From assembly GCA_037044905.1 (NCBI GenBank), contig JBAOKB010000126.1, positions 496,001 through 560,000 of the forward strand: a stretch of DNA of 64,000 nt, given 5' to 3'. Source of the stretch: Hortaea werneckii (Eukaryota > Ascomycota > Dothideomycetes > Mycosphaerellales > Teratosphaeriaceae). The stretch's first letter is position 1. Each line of letters opens with the position of its first letter. Under the pieces are notes generated by a model, which searched no databases, was not told where the DNA came from, and saw nothing but the letters and a program-made list of their open reading frames with translations. Made by a program: the position numbers and the translations under genes. Below are positions 1 to 12,533 of the stretch, piece after piece.

Positions 1-1014
1 CATGCTTTGATGGCGGAGCGACGTAAACTGAAGATTGTACCTGCGGTCGATTGCAAACTGTCTGAAAATATCTCGGCCATGTATAAAGACTCCATGCTGA
101 GACGATAGGGGACAGTATAAATCCTACCGATTCGGGCAAGGGCAAGTTTCCACGCGGATAAAGTAGCGCGGCGCCAAAGCATCCTGCGCGTCACTGGACT
201 TGCGCCACAGCCGCTTACAATCCGATCCGTCATGTAGAGTGTATCGCACAGGGATCTCACTTGCTGTGAGAAACGGAGGTAGCAGTTGACAGTATGGCCG
301 GTGAAAGAGATTTATTAGTAATTCTAATCCGAGATGGATGTATAAGACATAGAAGCTACACAGTCCAAGCTACACGCATCCTCTCATCATTACAGCTGTA
401 ATCTAGGAGCTCGCAGGCAGAACTGCATTTACTACGAGACCATGCCCTCTTCAACTACACTCTCCTACTGGGCGTTCTGCCCTACTTCTGGATCAGTTTC
501 CATTCCGAAGACTGCCACTGCGAGACCAAGCTCCAGCCCAAAGACACAAAAGTGATCCGCTGGCAGACATCGCACGACGAATAAGCTCCAAACATTCATA
601 TCAAGTCCACGATCAGCAATGTCAAAATCAATGCGATGTCAGAAATGGTCGCAATCCGACCGCATTCTTTGCCCAGAACGAAATCCCGACACATTAAACC
701 TACCCTAAGCCCATGAATGACGCCGCATCTGTCGATTACACGCAAGAGGAGCCTTGGTGAAAGTATTACGATGCAGACATTTCCGTGCAATACAATCACC
801 TCAACGTGCGATTGGTGCTGGAGTGGAAAGCATCGTGACCAAGACAGAAGGGATTGGAGTGATGCGGGACGCATCTCGCACACATTGACATGCCGTGGGC
901 CTGCCTCATTACACGTAAGAGTCTCTGGCTTCTCATCACTACGCAGCACTGCCGCACGAGTCAGCGTTTCGAAGAGATTCTATGGCCGCTCCTGGAAGCA
1001 CTGTCTTTGCCAAA
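1..1014. other. no gene seen at left edge
   Basis: I see only short, overlapping open frames with unbiased composition on both strands and no conserved protein. The interval lies downstream (3') of the minus-strand HAD hydrolase. Nothing else could be supported. Confidence 0.5.
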
Positions 1015-1981
1015 CTATAGTCTAGATCTCTCATCTTTTAGCTGTAGCCCCGTCAGTCTCTCCAGCTCATCCACAGCCTTATCTGCTCTTCCCAGCTGCA
1101 CCTTGATCGTCCCCATACCTAGCCTGCGCGCGGTCCGCAGATTAGAGCCAATATCATCCAGAAACGTAATGTCTTCCGGTCGGATACCAACGCCGCCGTG
1201 CTTGGTCTTCACATACTCATGCACCCTCGTAATAGCGTACCGATAGATATCCTCATCGGGCTTCCGCATACCGACATGAGCGCTAGACACGAAAACATCG
1301 AATAACGATTTCAGCTCTTTGTTCTGCCGCCCATCGGGAGTCTTCTCATCGTTGAAAGGATGGCCCGGAGGGAAGATAGAAGTATTGCTCAAGGCAGCGA
1401 TGATGAGCTTCCCATCACTCTGGTCGGCAGCTTGTCTCAAACGCTTGAGAGCAGGATACATATGGGGATCCGGCTGCCTTGCGATCCGCATCATTTCCCA
1501 GTATAGCCACTCGGCGTCAATGTCTGGGACGGGGGGGACCTGGTATGCTGCTTCTTCTGCGGCGTCACTGAGTTTCTCCTTCCGCTTCGATGCTAGGTAC
1601 TTTGCATAGTATGTACGCCATCTCTTCTCATCTTGAAGGTCTCCTTTGAATTCGCGGAAGAAGTCTGCGTCGAGGAGGATATCTCCGCGCTCAATCTTTT
1701 GCCATGCACCGCTCGGATTGGTTGCGGATATCGAGTAGTTGACCCATCCTGGGGGTATGCCTTTGCTCTTCTCGTAGTCGAGGATTGCTTGGAACGGCGA
1801 GACCACCTGGATGCAGGATTAGAAAGGCGATTTGTGTTTGTAGCATAGAAGAATGACATACGCAGACACCGCCAATGTCAAATAGCAACACCTTGGGCCG
1901 ACCAGGATTTGATTGAGGCATCTTCAAAGTAGTGCCAAAGAGAGTGTACGACTTATCCTTCTTCGTCCAGGCCAATGGCAT
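1015..1981 (-). CDS. HAD-superfamily hydrolase (epoxide-hydrolase N-domain / ACAD10-like type)
   Basis: Two exons, 1862-1981 and 1015-1806, flank a 55-nt intron (1807-1861, GTATGT...CCAG), giving about 303 residues; an internal ATG at 1921 would give 283. All four HAD motifs are visible: motif I LLFDIGGV near residue 32, with the Asp nucleophile; motif II ALSNTS; motif III Lys in GMRKPDEDIY; and motif IV FLDDIGSN. A long cap insertion lies between motifs I and II. The DxGGV form of motif I resembles the phosphatase domain of soluble epoxide hydrolase and ACAD10-like proteins, so a cytosolic phosphatase or dehalogenase-like role is likely. The substrate cannot be told. The frame is intact after splicing. 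Confidence 0.85.
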
Positions 1982-2233
1982 ACCTTATATCATCCTCCCT
2001 GTATCTCTACCTTACCACGTATATGCAGTGAATTAGAAAGTTGGGCAGCGTTCAATGGCTGCAGCATAGAGTCCATATTGGCGTACTACAAGGTGGAAGA
2101 CAGCTCGAGGTGAACAGCTGGGGAAGTCAATAGCCGCGGGTATTTGAGCCGAGGTGAATGATGACAAAACACGTGACTTTAAAAGAGGCAATATTACAAT
2201 GGGTTCACTATTTTACATAGATTGTACAGAGGT

Positions 2234-3110
2234 TCACCCAGATCTGTTCCCTTTCAAATACCCCTCGACATCTCGAGCAAGCTCTTGCTGTGCCCGCGGA
2301 TTCATCGTACGAGGTTTGCTGTCATCCGTCGAATAATCATCTTGCTCATCAGACATCTGCATTGTCTCCCACACTGAGTTTTTATCGCCATGTAGCGCTC
2401 TGGCCCTCTCAAGTTTTTGTCGATTTTGTACATTGAGCAGGTACTGCCGCCTCCGTTCTAAATAACTTTGCCTTTGCTGCTGTTCCTGCCGCTCTTCTCC
2501 CTCAGGTGTGAGACGTATACGTCTGATGGACGGAGTGAAATGCGTTGGAATATTCCTGATTCGAAGCCGCGAAGTTGAAGCATTCGACACCGATGGATTT
2601 TGTATGCTCAGCAGGTGCTTGCGCTTTCGGCTCAAATGACTTTCCTTTTGATGCAGCTTTTGAGGATCATCTGGCCGACTGTGTTGGACGATAGATCTTG
2701 TCTTCTCACGATCGCAGAGATCAATCCCGTTTGAAGTAACAGTGGCATCTTTCATGCCTTGCCCTACACCATACTTGCGCTCGAGATGAAGGACATCCGT
2801 TTCGCAACTGTGAAGGAAGTTGTTGGTAATTTGCAGCCATTCAGAGCCCTGTCTTGAGAAGTCCAGACGGCCCCAAGGTACAGCAAGTATGGCCTGACTG
2901 TCTCCGTCGCATACGTCTACTCAGTCTCTTGAGACGAAATTTCCCCTCCACCTCCTGATTCTCTGATTGCAAGGCTTGCGATCGTCGGTCCATCAGATCA
3001 TGGAAGCGCTTTGCTGCCTTCTCCGCAGCATCACGTGGCACAATGAAATCAAGTGTTGATAGTCGTGTAGGCGTTCCATAAAAGAGGGCTTCGGCCTCGC
3101 CTGCAGGCAG
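2234..3110 (-). CDS. probable 3' continuation of the preceding broken gene
   Basis: The same frame runs on past the TGA at 3111-3113 with protein-like sequence (EALFYGTPTRLSTLDFIVPR, then an Arg/Glu-rich helix) until about 2912-2925. There it shifts by one base into a frame reading DGDSQAILAVPWGRLDF and on to a stop at 2234. The last 150 residues contain an imperfect repeat (SHLSRKRKHLLSIQN and SYLERRRQYLLNVQN). There is no ATG near the beginning of the segment, which argues that it belongs to the upstream gene rather than being an independent one. The TGA overlaps a perfect donor-like GTGAGT, so a splice event is possible, but no convincing acceptor was found. Product unknown. Confidence 0.4.
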
Positions 3111-5142
3111 TCACTCACCCCGGGAAGGAGGATCCAACTTCTGATTGCCCTTGTTCGCATTGAGAGCCTCCTCAGTGCTTTCAGCAGCATTGCGCCAGAA
3201 CAAGTCGTCGTGTGCTGTATTCTCATGTGATTGAATCCTCCGAGCTTCTTCAAGACGATCTGCCGCTTCCTTCTCACGTTCACTTCTTTCGCGCTGATAA
3301 GCGCTCCTTAACTTAGTCCGTCGACCCCGTATTTCGACCGTGCCTAGCCGCGGACCATCATGCCCCGCCTGGCGGAATAAAGTCTCCGACGACCTGCGCT
3401 GTTCTTCCACCCGGACCCTCTCCCGGGCCCTTGCAAGCTTTTGCTCTTTACTATGTTGTATTTGCTGTTCGTGCTGTTCAACACGCCGTGCTTTCTTCGG
3501 TACTGTTTCGGTAAGCCTGATATGGCTGTATGGAACATCTACCTTAGACTGCAGGTCAGGCATACCAGACTGCTTGATCGTCACAGCCATACCACCTTCG
3601 GAGAGCGCACCAAAGAAATTCTGTTCGAGGGAGACGGCATGGACTGAGTCGGAGTCTTTCTGTTCAGCCGGGATAGAATCGATGCTGGATGGAATGACTC
3701 CAAATAGAGCAGCACGATCTGCTCGATCTACAACTCCTTTCGCTTCCGCATGCTGGTAAGCCGCTCCTCCAATGTCTGCTGGGCCGAGCATGAACATGAT
3801 ATGCTCTCCTTCCTTTACAATTTCACCCAGAGCCTCTTTCTGCTGCTTCTCGGCTGCATCCTCGCTTTCATCTTCAAAGTTGAATTTCCAGCCATCATCG
3901 CTTCGCAGCTCGCGGTTGCTGTACATCGAATCAGGATCGAGGCTTAACAGACCAGCTTTCTTACCCCAGCCACCGCCACCAGATAACACCTTCACGAGCC
4001 TTGCACCATTAACGCGCATTGTATTCATCAGGTAGTGGTTGATTGATTTGAAAAGGTCTTCTCCTTTCCAGAACCTGGTGATCGCCCCCTTGGTCAGTCT
4101 CCGCATACTGCTCTGAGCTTTGTAGTGCGATCTGGAAATTTAGCGAAGGCATTTGGCACAATGACTGCCCAGACATTAACAGGTTCAGGTTGAATGTTCC
4201 TAGCTTCAAAATATCCAGTCACAGCAGCCTCTAGCTCCGTCGATGCCGCTTGCTCGGGAGGTACCTCCTCCTCTTCGGGTACCCCTGGACCAACAGGTGG
4301 TGACAGCGTCCGAATGATGTTTCCCATGTGATGCCGAACAGTACGGAAAGGGGTGAGCGGGTATGAGTGGGACGTTTTGATGATACTTGTTGTATGGTGC
4401 AGTAAGAGGGACACTGAGTGTCTCACGTTCCAGGTTCTTCTGACTCTGTAAAACAGGCGTTCCGTTGTCTAAAGTGTAGCGACTGTGGACAAGAGTGGAG
4501 ACCATACCACTGAAGAATACAGTGTGCGCCAAAGGAAGCTGCACGGTATAATCCTGAGGTCGTTGAGTCGTCGCCGGCAGTTCGAAACTGATCGAGCCTG
4601 GCTTTTGAGCTGACGGACTCAGCGGTATCTGAGCGGCGGTATCGAGTGGTTCTGCGTTGTGTTGGAGCATGTAGGCCAAGCCTTCGTGGCCACCCTTAAG
4701 ATCCTTTTTCGAAGGTATACGGTCAACGACGGCTGTCACGACATCGAGAGGCCATGACAAATTGCTGAGGTCTTCGTCATGAAGTCGTTTGAGAACGCTC
4801 AAAGACAAGTCGCTCTTCAGTGCGTCCGACGCATAGCTCGGCGTGAGCAGTAATGCAAGCAGTGCTGACTTGTCCTGTCCGTCTTGATCCTGAGCTCTTT
4901 GCGGCCTTATGCCGTTTAATAGGTCTTCTATGCTCGTCTTTCTGCGCGTTCTCCGTCGTCACCGAACCCATCACTGCTTGCCGTCCTTTGCCATGCCAGG
5001 CTTCTGGTATCGCGACTGCATCGTTCGCGTGACTACCGTCTTTCCCAGCATTGGCGTAGGTTCGCCGAGTCGCAAGAATCCATCGGCCAGCAGACCATGC
5101 TCTGCCCCGCGCTGGCCATGTCCCGATCCTTCTGCACAGCAT
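3111..5142 (-). CDS. conserved fungal protein with mitochondrial-type N-terminus, frame broken
   Basis: The first ATG (5142) opens a presequence-like start, MLCRRIGTWPARGRAW, rich in Arg with no acidic residue. Coding sequence then continues through three frame changes: near 4937-4942, near 4350-4365 (reading resumes as PLTPFRTVRHHMGN) and near 4105-4125 (resumes as MRRLTKGAITRFWKGED). The central part has a striking LSGGGGWGKKAGLLSLDPD motif followed by acidic and then highly charged helical sequence (Arg/Glu/Lys-rich, coiled-coil-like, about 3130-3450). The Gly-rich motif recalls an uncharacterised fungal family, some members of which carry the database label 'V-type c subunit family'; I give no function. 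A TGA at 3111-3113 ends this part, but coding-like sequence goes on in the same frame. Confidence 0.55.
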
Positions 5143-5479
5143 TGATGCTGCTAGCACCGATCCGCGCTCTTATTGTACTTTTGTTTGCTCGAAAGTAGAA
5201 GGATAGGAAAAGATCTAATGTCGAGCTCCAGCTTTGGAGCCGTCTGAATCGTTGCCGTCATAGCGGCGAATCCTCGGTGTCTTGGATTGCTGACTACAGC
5301 CTAATCGAGCGAGACGAGGACACCATCTTTGCAACCGCTTGGATCATGATCAATGACAAATGGGTATGGCTTCCGATGAATATTGAGACATTTTTCAGTC
5401 TACGCATTGTTAGGTCTTGCGTCTCACATTGATTGCATTTCGACGAGAGCATCTCTCTACGACGACTCTCATAATTCAT

Positions 5480-6982
5480 TCATGTTCCTGCTTGATACAG
5501 TTGACTCGCCGATGCCTTCAATCTTTCTCTAGTCGTCTTGAACATCATTGGCAATGCAGTGGTCTCGTAAGCTTCCTCCCTGGAAACCATCTGTGCGATC
5601 CCTTTGGCGCACAAGAATATCATTGCCATTCCTCCTCCGTTAAATCCAGCAAGCACATAATGTCGACCTTCCTTGCCCGGCACTTCTCCAACGTGAGGCC
5701 GCTCATCAGCCGTCAGCCCTTGAATGCCGGTCCAAATAGAATCGATCTTGGAGTCACTGTCCTCCCATCCCATGAAGTGACGCTGCATTAGAGACGAGAA
5801 ATGCGGTTGGACTGAAGGCAGGAGGGTAGAGTCGTCCCAATTGTTGAACCACGAGCTTTTATCTTCGGCATAGGTCCACTTGGCGCCGCCAACTACTATA
5901 CCACCATCTGGGCGAGGATTCAGGTAATCTACACCGAGCCCTTTCGGTTTGTAACTGATGTTGTATGTGTTGGAGAGATGAGGTGATATCGGCATTCTCG
6001 GAGCAAGGTGAACGGCTGTACCTTTGTACGGGATGATCTTGTCGTAGTAGGTATTACACAAACCGCCAGTATAAGCGTTCGTTGCGAAGATGACTTTTCG
6101 AGCTTTGATTTCACCTCGAGGAGTCTGAACGATGCTGAACTTGCCTTGGTCATTCACTTCTGTGACCGGTGTTCTGACTTGCAGATTGACCAACTTCTTT
6201 TCGACCAGACCAGCGAGGAGTTGCGAGACAAACTTGTAAGGCCAAGAGAGCAAGCCGGAACGCTGATAGCTCCTTTGGCTCCCTTGATCGAAGTGACCTG
6301 CGCTTGTTAGCAGGGCAGACAGTAATTGCAAATCTAGACATTACATAGTACCTGCTCGACGTGATTCTCGTGAATCCAGTTACATTCACGCGTCCACTCA
6401 TGACCTTCTTTCAGACATGTTTGAAACCAGGCCTTCGCTTCCTTTGCTTCTCCCTCATCAAGAAATACGTCGAAGCTGCGTCTCATCTCGAACTCGCAAT
6501 CTAGCCCTTCCCGCTCGACGCATTGTTTCATTGCATACTTTTGATTGTAGACGAAAGCGGCAAACTCATTTGCAACCTCACTACCGTATTGCTGTATCAT
6601 GCTCATGAGTGTAATCGACCGGACTTTGGAATGTCCCTGTTGAAAGGTCAGGAGTGTTCAGCCATCACTGTTGATGCGAACTTACACCATTACGACCTGT
6701 CGCTCCAGAACAGACTTGTCGTGCTTCTAGCATCAAGATGGAAGGTTCATTGCCTTTCGTTTGCTCACATAGGTGATATGCGGCCGCCACGCCCGCCATG
6801 CCAGAACCAATGATCACTACGTCGCATTCAGATGGCAATGTTTCAGAAGAACGATGATCGTCGAGTGGATGGAGCTCGCAGCGCCAGTAGGGCACGGTGT
6901 AGTTGTCCACAGGCATGATGGTTGGGCGGGCACGTTGTGGATTGGCAGACGAGCTGCCCTCATTCATCTGAACGTTCCTCAT
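5480..6982 (-). CDS. FAD-dependent oxidoreductase (DAO family)
   Basis: Exons are 6686-6982, 6352-6636 and 5480-6297, with introns of 49 and 54 nt (6637-6685, 6298-6351), both GT-AG. The dinucleotide-binding motif VVIIGSGMAGVAAAYHL sits near residue 50 and is followed by MLEARQVCSGATGRNGGH across the first splice, typical of the glycine oxidase / gamma-glutamylputrescine-oxidase-like branch of the DAO fold. Towards the C-terminus GGIVVGGAKW and VLAGFNGGGMAMIF close the FAD site. No signal peptide is seen; a cytosolic amine or amino-acid oxidase role is likely, substrate unknown. One base is missing near 6240-6256 (CTCTTGG): adding a T restores CSLWPYKFV. A GTAAGT near 7098 may mark a 5'UTR intron. 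Confidence 0.85.
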
Positions 6983-7201
6983 GTTGATGTGTTGTGGACA
7001 TTTACGTGCGATTGATGAATGATGTATGTAGAAGGAAAGGAAAGAACCCTCTGTACGAAGTAAGAGGCTAAGAGATATGCCGATCAATAGACTTACAAGG
7101 CAGCAGCTGGAGTCAAACCTGCATGTTGAATCCTTCGGAGTTTTGCCATACGTCAACATAGTAATTGCGTGCGTCAGTGATTGCGAGTTCGACAAACTCA
7201 A

Positions 7202-8380
7202 GGTGATTGGAGAGCAATGTGACTGACCAGAGTGTCACATCAAATGACATCTTTCAAACACCACGGACTATTACCGCGACAGAAAGATCCTCGAGGTTGT
7301 AGTAGGAGGTAACTTTCAGCTGCTCAGCTGAACTTCCAAGCGAGATCCTTCACTCCTCGAGCTGCCTTATGTGGAAGGTTACACAAGATAAGATAGCTTG
7401 ACTGGCGAAGAGCGACCATCTGTCGCCAGTGTGCATAGTCAGATTGTCGTTTGAAGTGGTCACCAACATGCTTTGAGATTGAAAGTGAATTTCTCTAGTT
7501 CTAACAGTCTTTCTAGTTTTACTCCGGACTGGAGTCATGATTTAAGAAGAGATCCAAGATGCAACAGAGAGACTAAGAAACTGAGGGCAGATGCTGAAAG
7601 GTTCTGATATCTCTAGGCATTCATCACACGCGAGCATGGGTAATCTGAGACTTTTTCGCAAAGCGTTCGTTTGTTTTCGATTGCATTGTCAGCGTGAAAG
7701 TCTCTGATTTGCATGTCGTTCAAGGTACCTAGGTAGACACAAATCACCTGAACAAAAGCTTTAGACAAACAAGCGGAAAGATAGATCGTGTTCACAATGT
7801 CTCAAAGCCAGTGTAGATTGCAATAGTAACAGATTTGAAGAATGGAATTAGAGATTTGCAGACAATAGAGCATCCCGAGAGAGACAATCTGTAAGTAGAA
7901 CGTGGCCCAAGCGCATTACAATTCCGAGATAAGAATTTCTGTAAGAGCTCAAACGGATGAATGAAAAGAGCGGTCCAACCGTCCGGCCACTGATTCGATA
8001 TTAGCAGATTGGATCAAAGATTAGTAGTGTTCAAAAACGGGTTTCAAAAAAGCTGACGAAATGGACCACGTCGTATTACGCAAATCAAGCCTGCAAATCG
8101 CGGGAGCAGCAAGGTGCGCACTCGTAAGTCTAGTCCCCTGCAGTGTGCTCAAATTGACGAAATGCAACCAACGAGATACCCCAACAACCAGCCCCAAACA
8201 TTGTCTTGCGTATCTGCAAATCGCAATCGAAACCGCGGACAATGCGCGATGCCAAAAAGGAAAGAAAACATAAATGAATGAAATGGAATGGGGCACTATG
8301 TATGCTGCTTTTTAAAGGTCAAAAAGGACAAAAGATGCACAGCAATAGTCTTTAATTGTTCTATTTGCTCACTTCATCGA
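7202..8380. other. intergenic, no gene seen
   Basis: This AT-richer stretch between the 5' end of the oxidoreductase and the 3' end of URB2 holds only short unbiased open frames and no recognisable repeat or RNA gene. Confidence 0.5.
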
Positions 8381-11300
8381 CTATCCTCCTTGCCACTTTC
8401 CGAACGATTTGTAGTCATCGTAGACGCTCCGCAGCACCGCTCGTTCACTATTGTTCATCGCCGCACTCAATACCTTCATCCCATCTGTGTCGTGCACCTC
8501 AACAGCGGCGATGGTCATCCACAATCCAGGCATCAATGATTCTCTCGCACCCTCAGCCAGCGGACCTCGAAGAACTTGTGCACAATAATGATGCAGAATG
8601 TATGGCACATACTGGCCTACTTGTCCTTGAGCTTTGCGTGCTTCGTCAACAAGGGACATTGTCGTACTCTGATGCCGTTTGCTGCGAAGCTGAGGTGGGT
8701 TGCAAAGAAGTTCCAGTATTCGCGACAGCGCAGTAGCGTGACGAGAGCCTAGATTGCATTCAGTAAGGCTTGTCACGAACTGTTGCAACATTGCGACGAC
8801 CAGATTCATTCGATCTTTCAATCGTGATCGATATTGCTGCAAGAGAATGTTGAACGTTCGACAACAGTCCATGAAGACCATTCCGTCTTGATGTTTCTTC
8901 AAAAGAACCTGGATCATCGTCATAGTGCTTTCAATGGTTGATTGATTCGTCATGAACGGTTTCTCTCTGAGAATGCAACCGACACAATCAAGAGCCCTCC
9001 GACAAATGGCAACGCTGCTGTTGTCGGCCAATCTCAAAGAAGTGTACAGTATCGATTGATGTGAGTGGCCGCCTTCCAACAGATCGTTTTCGTTGATGCT
9101 GGGTAACAATGTTCGAAGGATGACAAGTTCTGCAGCACGCTTGTCTCGCTTGTCAGTCACTAAACTTTGCAAGGCTTTCAATCTGCAGTCCGACTTGTTC
9201 TTGTAGCGTTTATGCAAAGTATCAAGGATAGCGACATGGTCCTTTGGCTGCAACTCAGATTCCAGTACATTGCCAGCCATAATCACCAGTGACTTTTCAT
9301 CTTGCGATGTTTTCACTCCACAAGCCAGCTGGAAGTATTTTGAGTCAATAGCGGCGTCATCGGATGAATTGCCCTCAGCAATACGCTCAAGAGCAGCGTC
9401 GAGAGGCTGAGATGCAGATTGCTCTTCTTCAGCGGCTTTTTGTACCACAAAGTCAGGCAGAGCGATCATGGCATCCAGCAGCGTTTGCAGTTGTCTTTTA
9501 GAAGCGGTAGAAGACTGCAGCTCGGCCGCTTCTCGCAACAGTGCCTGAGCATATCCCGGCAATCGGCTCGGCTTGACGAGTTGTCCTGCAGTCTCCTCTG
9601 AGCTTGTTTGTACGTCGGCCAACGCAGTGCTAATGACTGTGAGGATGCCAGCATTGTCTGCAAATCGACCTTTCCCGGCTGTCTTTTTGATATAATGATC
9701 GATCTTCTTGCCGAGATCGGTCAATGCCGGCGATTCGCCTTCTCGAGGTAGTCGTTTTGCCAAAAACCTGACGACAAGGCTAGTGAGGCATTCCAAGAGC
9801 TTCAGCAGTCTCGGCCCGTCTGTTTCGTCAATAGTTTTAATTGGTGCTGCAAGATTCCAGAGTATCGACATATCCCTGAATAGACCTGCGTTAGGGCAGG
9901 GTAACTCGAGCAAGCGAACGATTGCGGCGAGCTGTCGAGCCGGTGCGTACTTTGTAAGCTCCTCCGAAGCACAGAGGCTGTCAAGGATACGCTCACGCTG
10001 GCCAGATGACAGCATGGACGGGCTCACTGTCTCCAAAGCATTCAGTGCCCCAACACTGCCTTTCCCTTCGAGCATTTCGACAATCAAATGAACTGTCTCG
10101 TCGAATGTATTACCACCTGACTCGACGATGCCATTGACGATAGCATTCAACGGTACATCAAGACCCGCCATCCCATTGCCATCGATGAGCGCAGACATTA
10201 CTGCCTTTCGAGATTTTTCATCCAAAGTGCCGATAAGGGCAGGATTCTCAAGATAAATCTTCTGCGTTCCGTCCGAGATGCTGAGACCAGACAACCCATA
10301 AGCATGCGTCAGACCAAGGAGTATTGCCAAGAAACGCGTTGCCTCTGCGGATACGGTATTCTCGGTGGACCTAGAGTGTTGAACAAGACTGCTGGCTTTC
10401 TTCCCGGCATGGGACCGCGTGATGGCTTTGAGTCGGTCGTCGATGGTCGACTTATCATCCTGCTGCTCTGCCCACAAGGGAAACCAAATTTCTAACGAAA
10501 CTCGTAGCAATTTCCAGAGATGGGCAAAGTCGGCAGATGGTTCGCTGGCGGGCTGGTCCTCAAAAATGCGTATCAGGTTGTTGAATACATCGCTAATGAT
10601 TGGATGCATCTTGTCAATCAATCCATCATCCCTCAGCCCATGAAGATTGCGCACAGCACTACCGCAGAAGATCGAACTGGTTGCAGATTGCGAGACGCCT
10701 TGGCGGGTTTGACCGCGTCCTTGATCCGGTTGCAATGAAAGGAGACCGTATTAGTGACTTGTTCGTCAGTCATGAATGGCTGCACTAATTGGGCAAATTC
10801 TTGGTCAATCTCCAACCAGACAAAACGTGTGGTTTTGTCGAACTCAGTTTCGAGCTCGTTGCGCCAGATCTCCACGAAGCTCGTAATGTCACGGTTTCGA
10901 GCGAAAGCGCGCATTACAGGGACGATGATTCGCGCCTTCCAAAGAGAGTAAATATCTTTCTCGAGTCTCGATGCGGGAGCTCGTTTTCCTTTCATCAAGT
11001 TACGATTGGCATTGGAGAGGACTTCGAAACATATCCCCGGCTCTTTCTACCTCTGCATACACATTCGCGTCCAAGTCTGCAATCTTCGCTATGAGATCCC
11101 AGTCGATCGTCAAACCTGACTCTGATTCTTCGTCAAGTTTCGAAAGTCCAGAATACCGCTCGCTAAGCTCCGCTAGCGTCTCTTTCGACAACGAAGAATG
11201 CTTTTGAATTGTGTCCAGCATATCAATCAGAACACGGGAATGGGTCGGAGTATTGGAAGGTAAGCAGTCCAAGAGCGCTGCGAAGATACCTTCAATCCAG

Positions 11301-12238
11301 GGCTTCTCTTTCAGTCGCTGTCTGGGTGTGGCAGATGGTGTGCAACGGAGAGCAATTTTAAGAAAAGTAGGTACTGTTGCGAGCCGTTTCCTTTGATCGT
11401 CGTGACTTAGGTTGACGATCTCGGCGTTGGATTCCTTCAATTTTTGAAGTCGGATCTTGAGTTCACCTATGCGAGAAGATGTGTTTTCGACCCGAGAAAA
11501 AGTTGCCCGAGCAGGCAAGATAATATGTTTCGCCAGCATCGTCTCCAGGCTAATGTCTGAGCTTGTATCATCCGTGTTGCCACGCTTCCGCTTTGCCGAG
11601 ACATGGTTATCTGGCTGCGGAAGCAAGCACAGAAGGTAGGTGATAGGCGCCAGGCAATGAGTAGCGAAAAGGTCATTCTCATCTGCACCGTGCTTTCGTA
11701 GCTCCCAGACCTTCACAGCCGGGCGAAGTAGCCTTCGATTTTCAACAGAGGAGACACAATTCGGTTGGCGGTTGATTGTGTCCGTGAGGCTAATCAACCA
11801 GGCTCCCGTGAAGGCGACTGCACGAGCTGCGTCTACGCTCAAGAAAGCCTTCAATGCTGCGCCTCGAGGTCCTTCTGAAAGATCAAAAAGGACGTCAAGC
11901 AACTTCTTGATTGTAGTGGTCGTTTCCAAATTCAAGGCTGGCTGTGTCGCGGCCTTTTGCACTACACTCAATAGATCGTGCTGGCCGAAGAGATTTGCCA
12001 GCCTCTCGGGAGCCAGGAGTCGGGAAGCATCAGTCAGTAGTTGCCAGGGTGCAGGATCGATTCGCGCATCGTCAGATGATTTTAATTTCTCTAGGAGCCA
12101 CTTCGCAATCATATCAGCCCTCGCGCGGTGAGTACATAGTTGCTTTGCCTCATCCAGTTGCGCCGGGAGTGTGGAGAGGCTATTCAGCCCCTTGAGACGC
12201 TCCAGAGAAGGCCGCTCCGCCGTCGATGCTCTCCCCAT
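8381..12238 (-). CDS. URB2: nucleolar pre-60S ribosome biogenesis protein URB2/Npa2
   Basis: About 1285 residues, close to the roughly 1170 of yeast Urb2. The protein is almost all alpha-helical and Leu-rich with no catalytic motif, and ends in the family's C-terminal block (NNSERAVLRSVYDDYKSFGKW). In yeast Urb2 works with Urb1/Npa1, Dbp6, Nop8 and Rsa3 in early 60S particles in the nucleolus. The true start is the ATG at 12238. The frame breaks twice. Near 11027 an extra T in TTT breaks DMFEVLSNANRNLMKGK. Within 10640-10740 one base is lost before VRNLHGLRDDGLIDKMHP. Both sides of each break are clearly URB2, so a sequence error is likelier than decay of an essential gene. Confidence 0.85.
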
Positions 12239-12533
12239 CTTGCTCAACTCCTCCACAGTCTTTCAATGGGAAGGATGACCTCCTTCTGGATAAATGAGGT
12301 TGCAATATTGTCTGGACTTCGTCTTGAACTTTTTGATATGCACAGTGGTCCAAGCGTCACCGCGGCTGCAGACCCGCGGAAGTAGCCGGGCCAGGAACTT
12401 TGAGCTCTCCTGCCATTGCGCTGCAGACAGACGTGGGAACGAGGGTAGTCGTACATTCTTGTTGCCAGCATCTACCACGCTTTGAGGGACCTTTAGAAGC
12501 ACCGCGAACATCGAACAGGTTTCTCATAACATC

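Noticed and set aside
9419..10738. Several plus-strand frames inside URB2
   Set aside because: They are antisense shadows of a strongly coding minus-strand gene.
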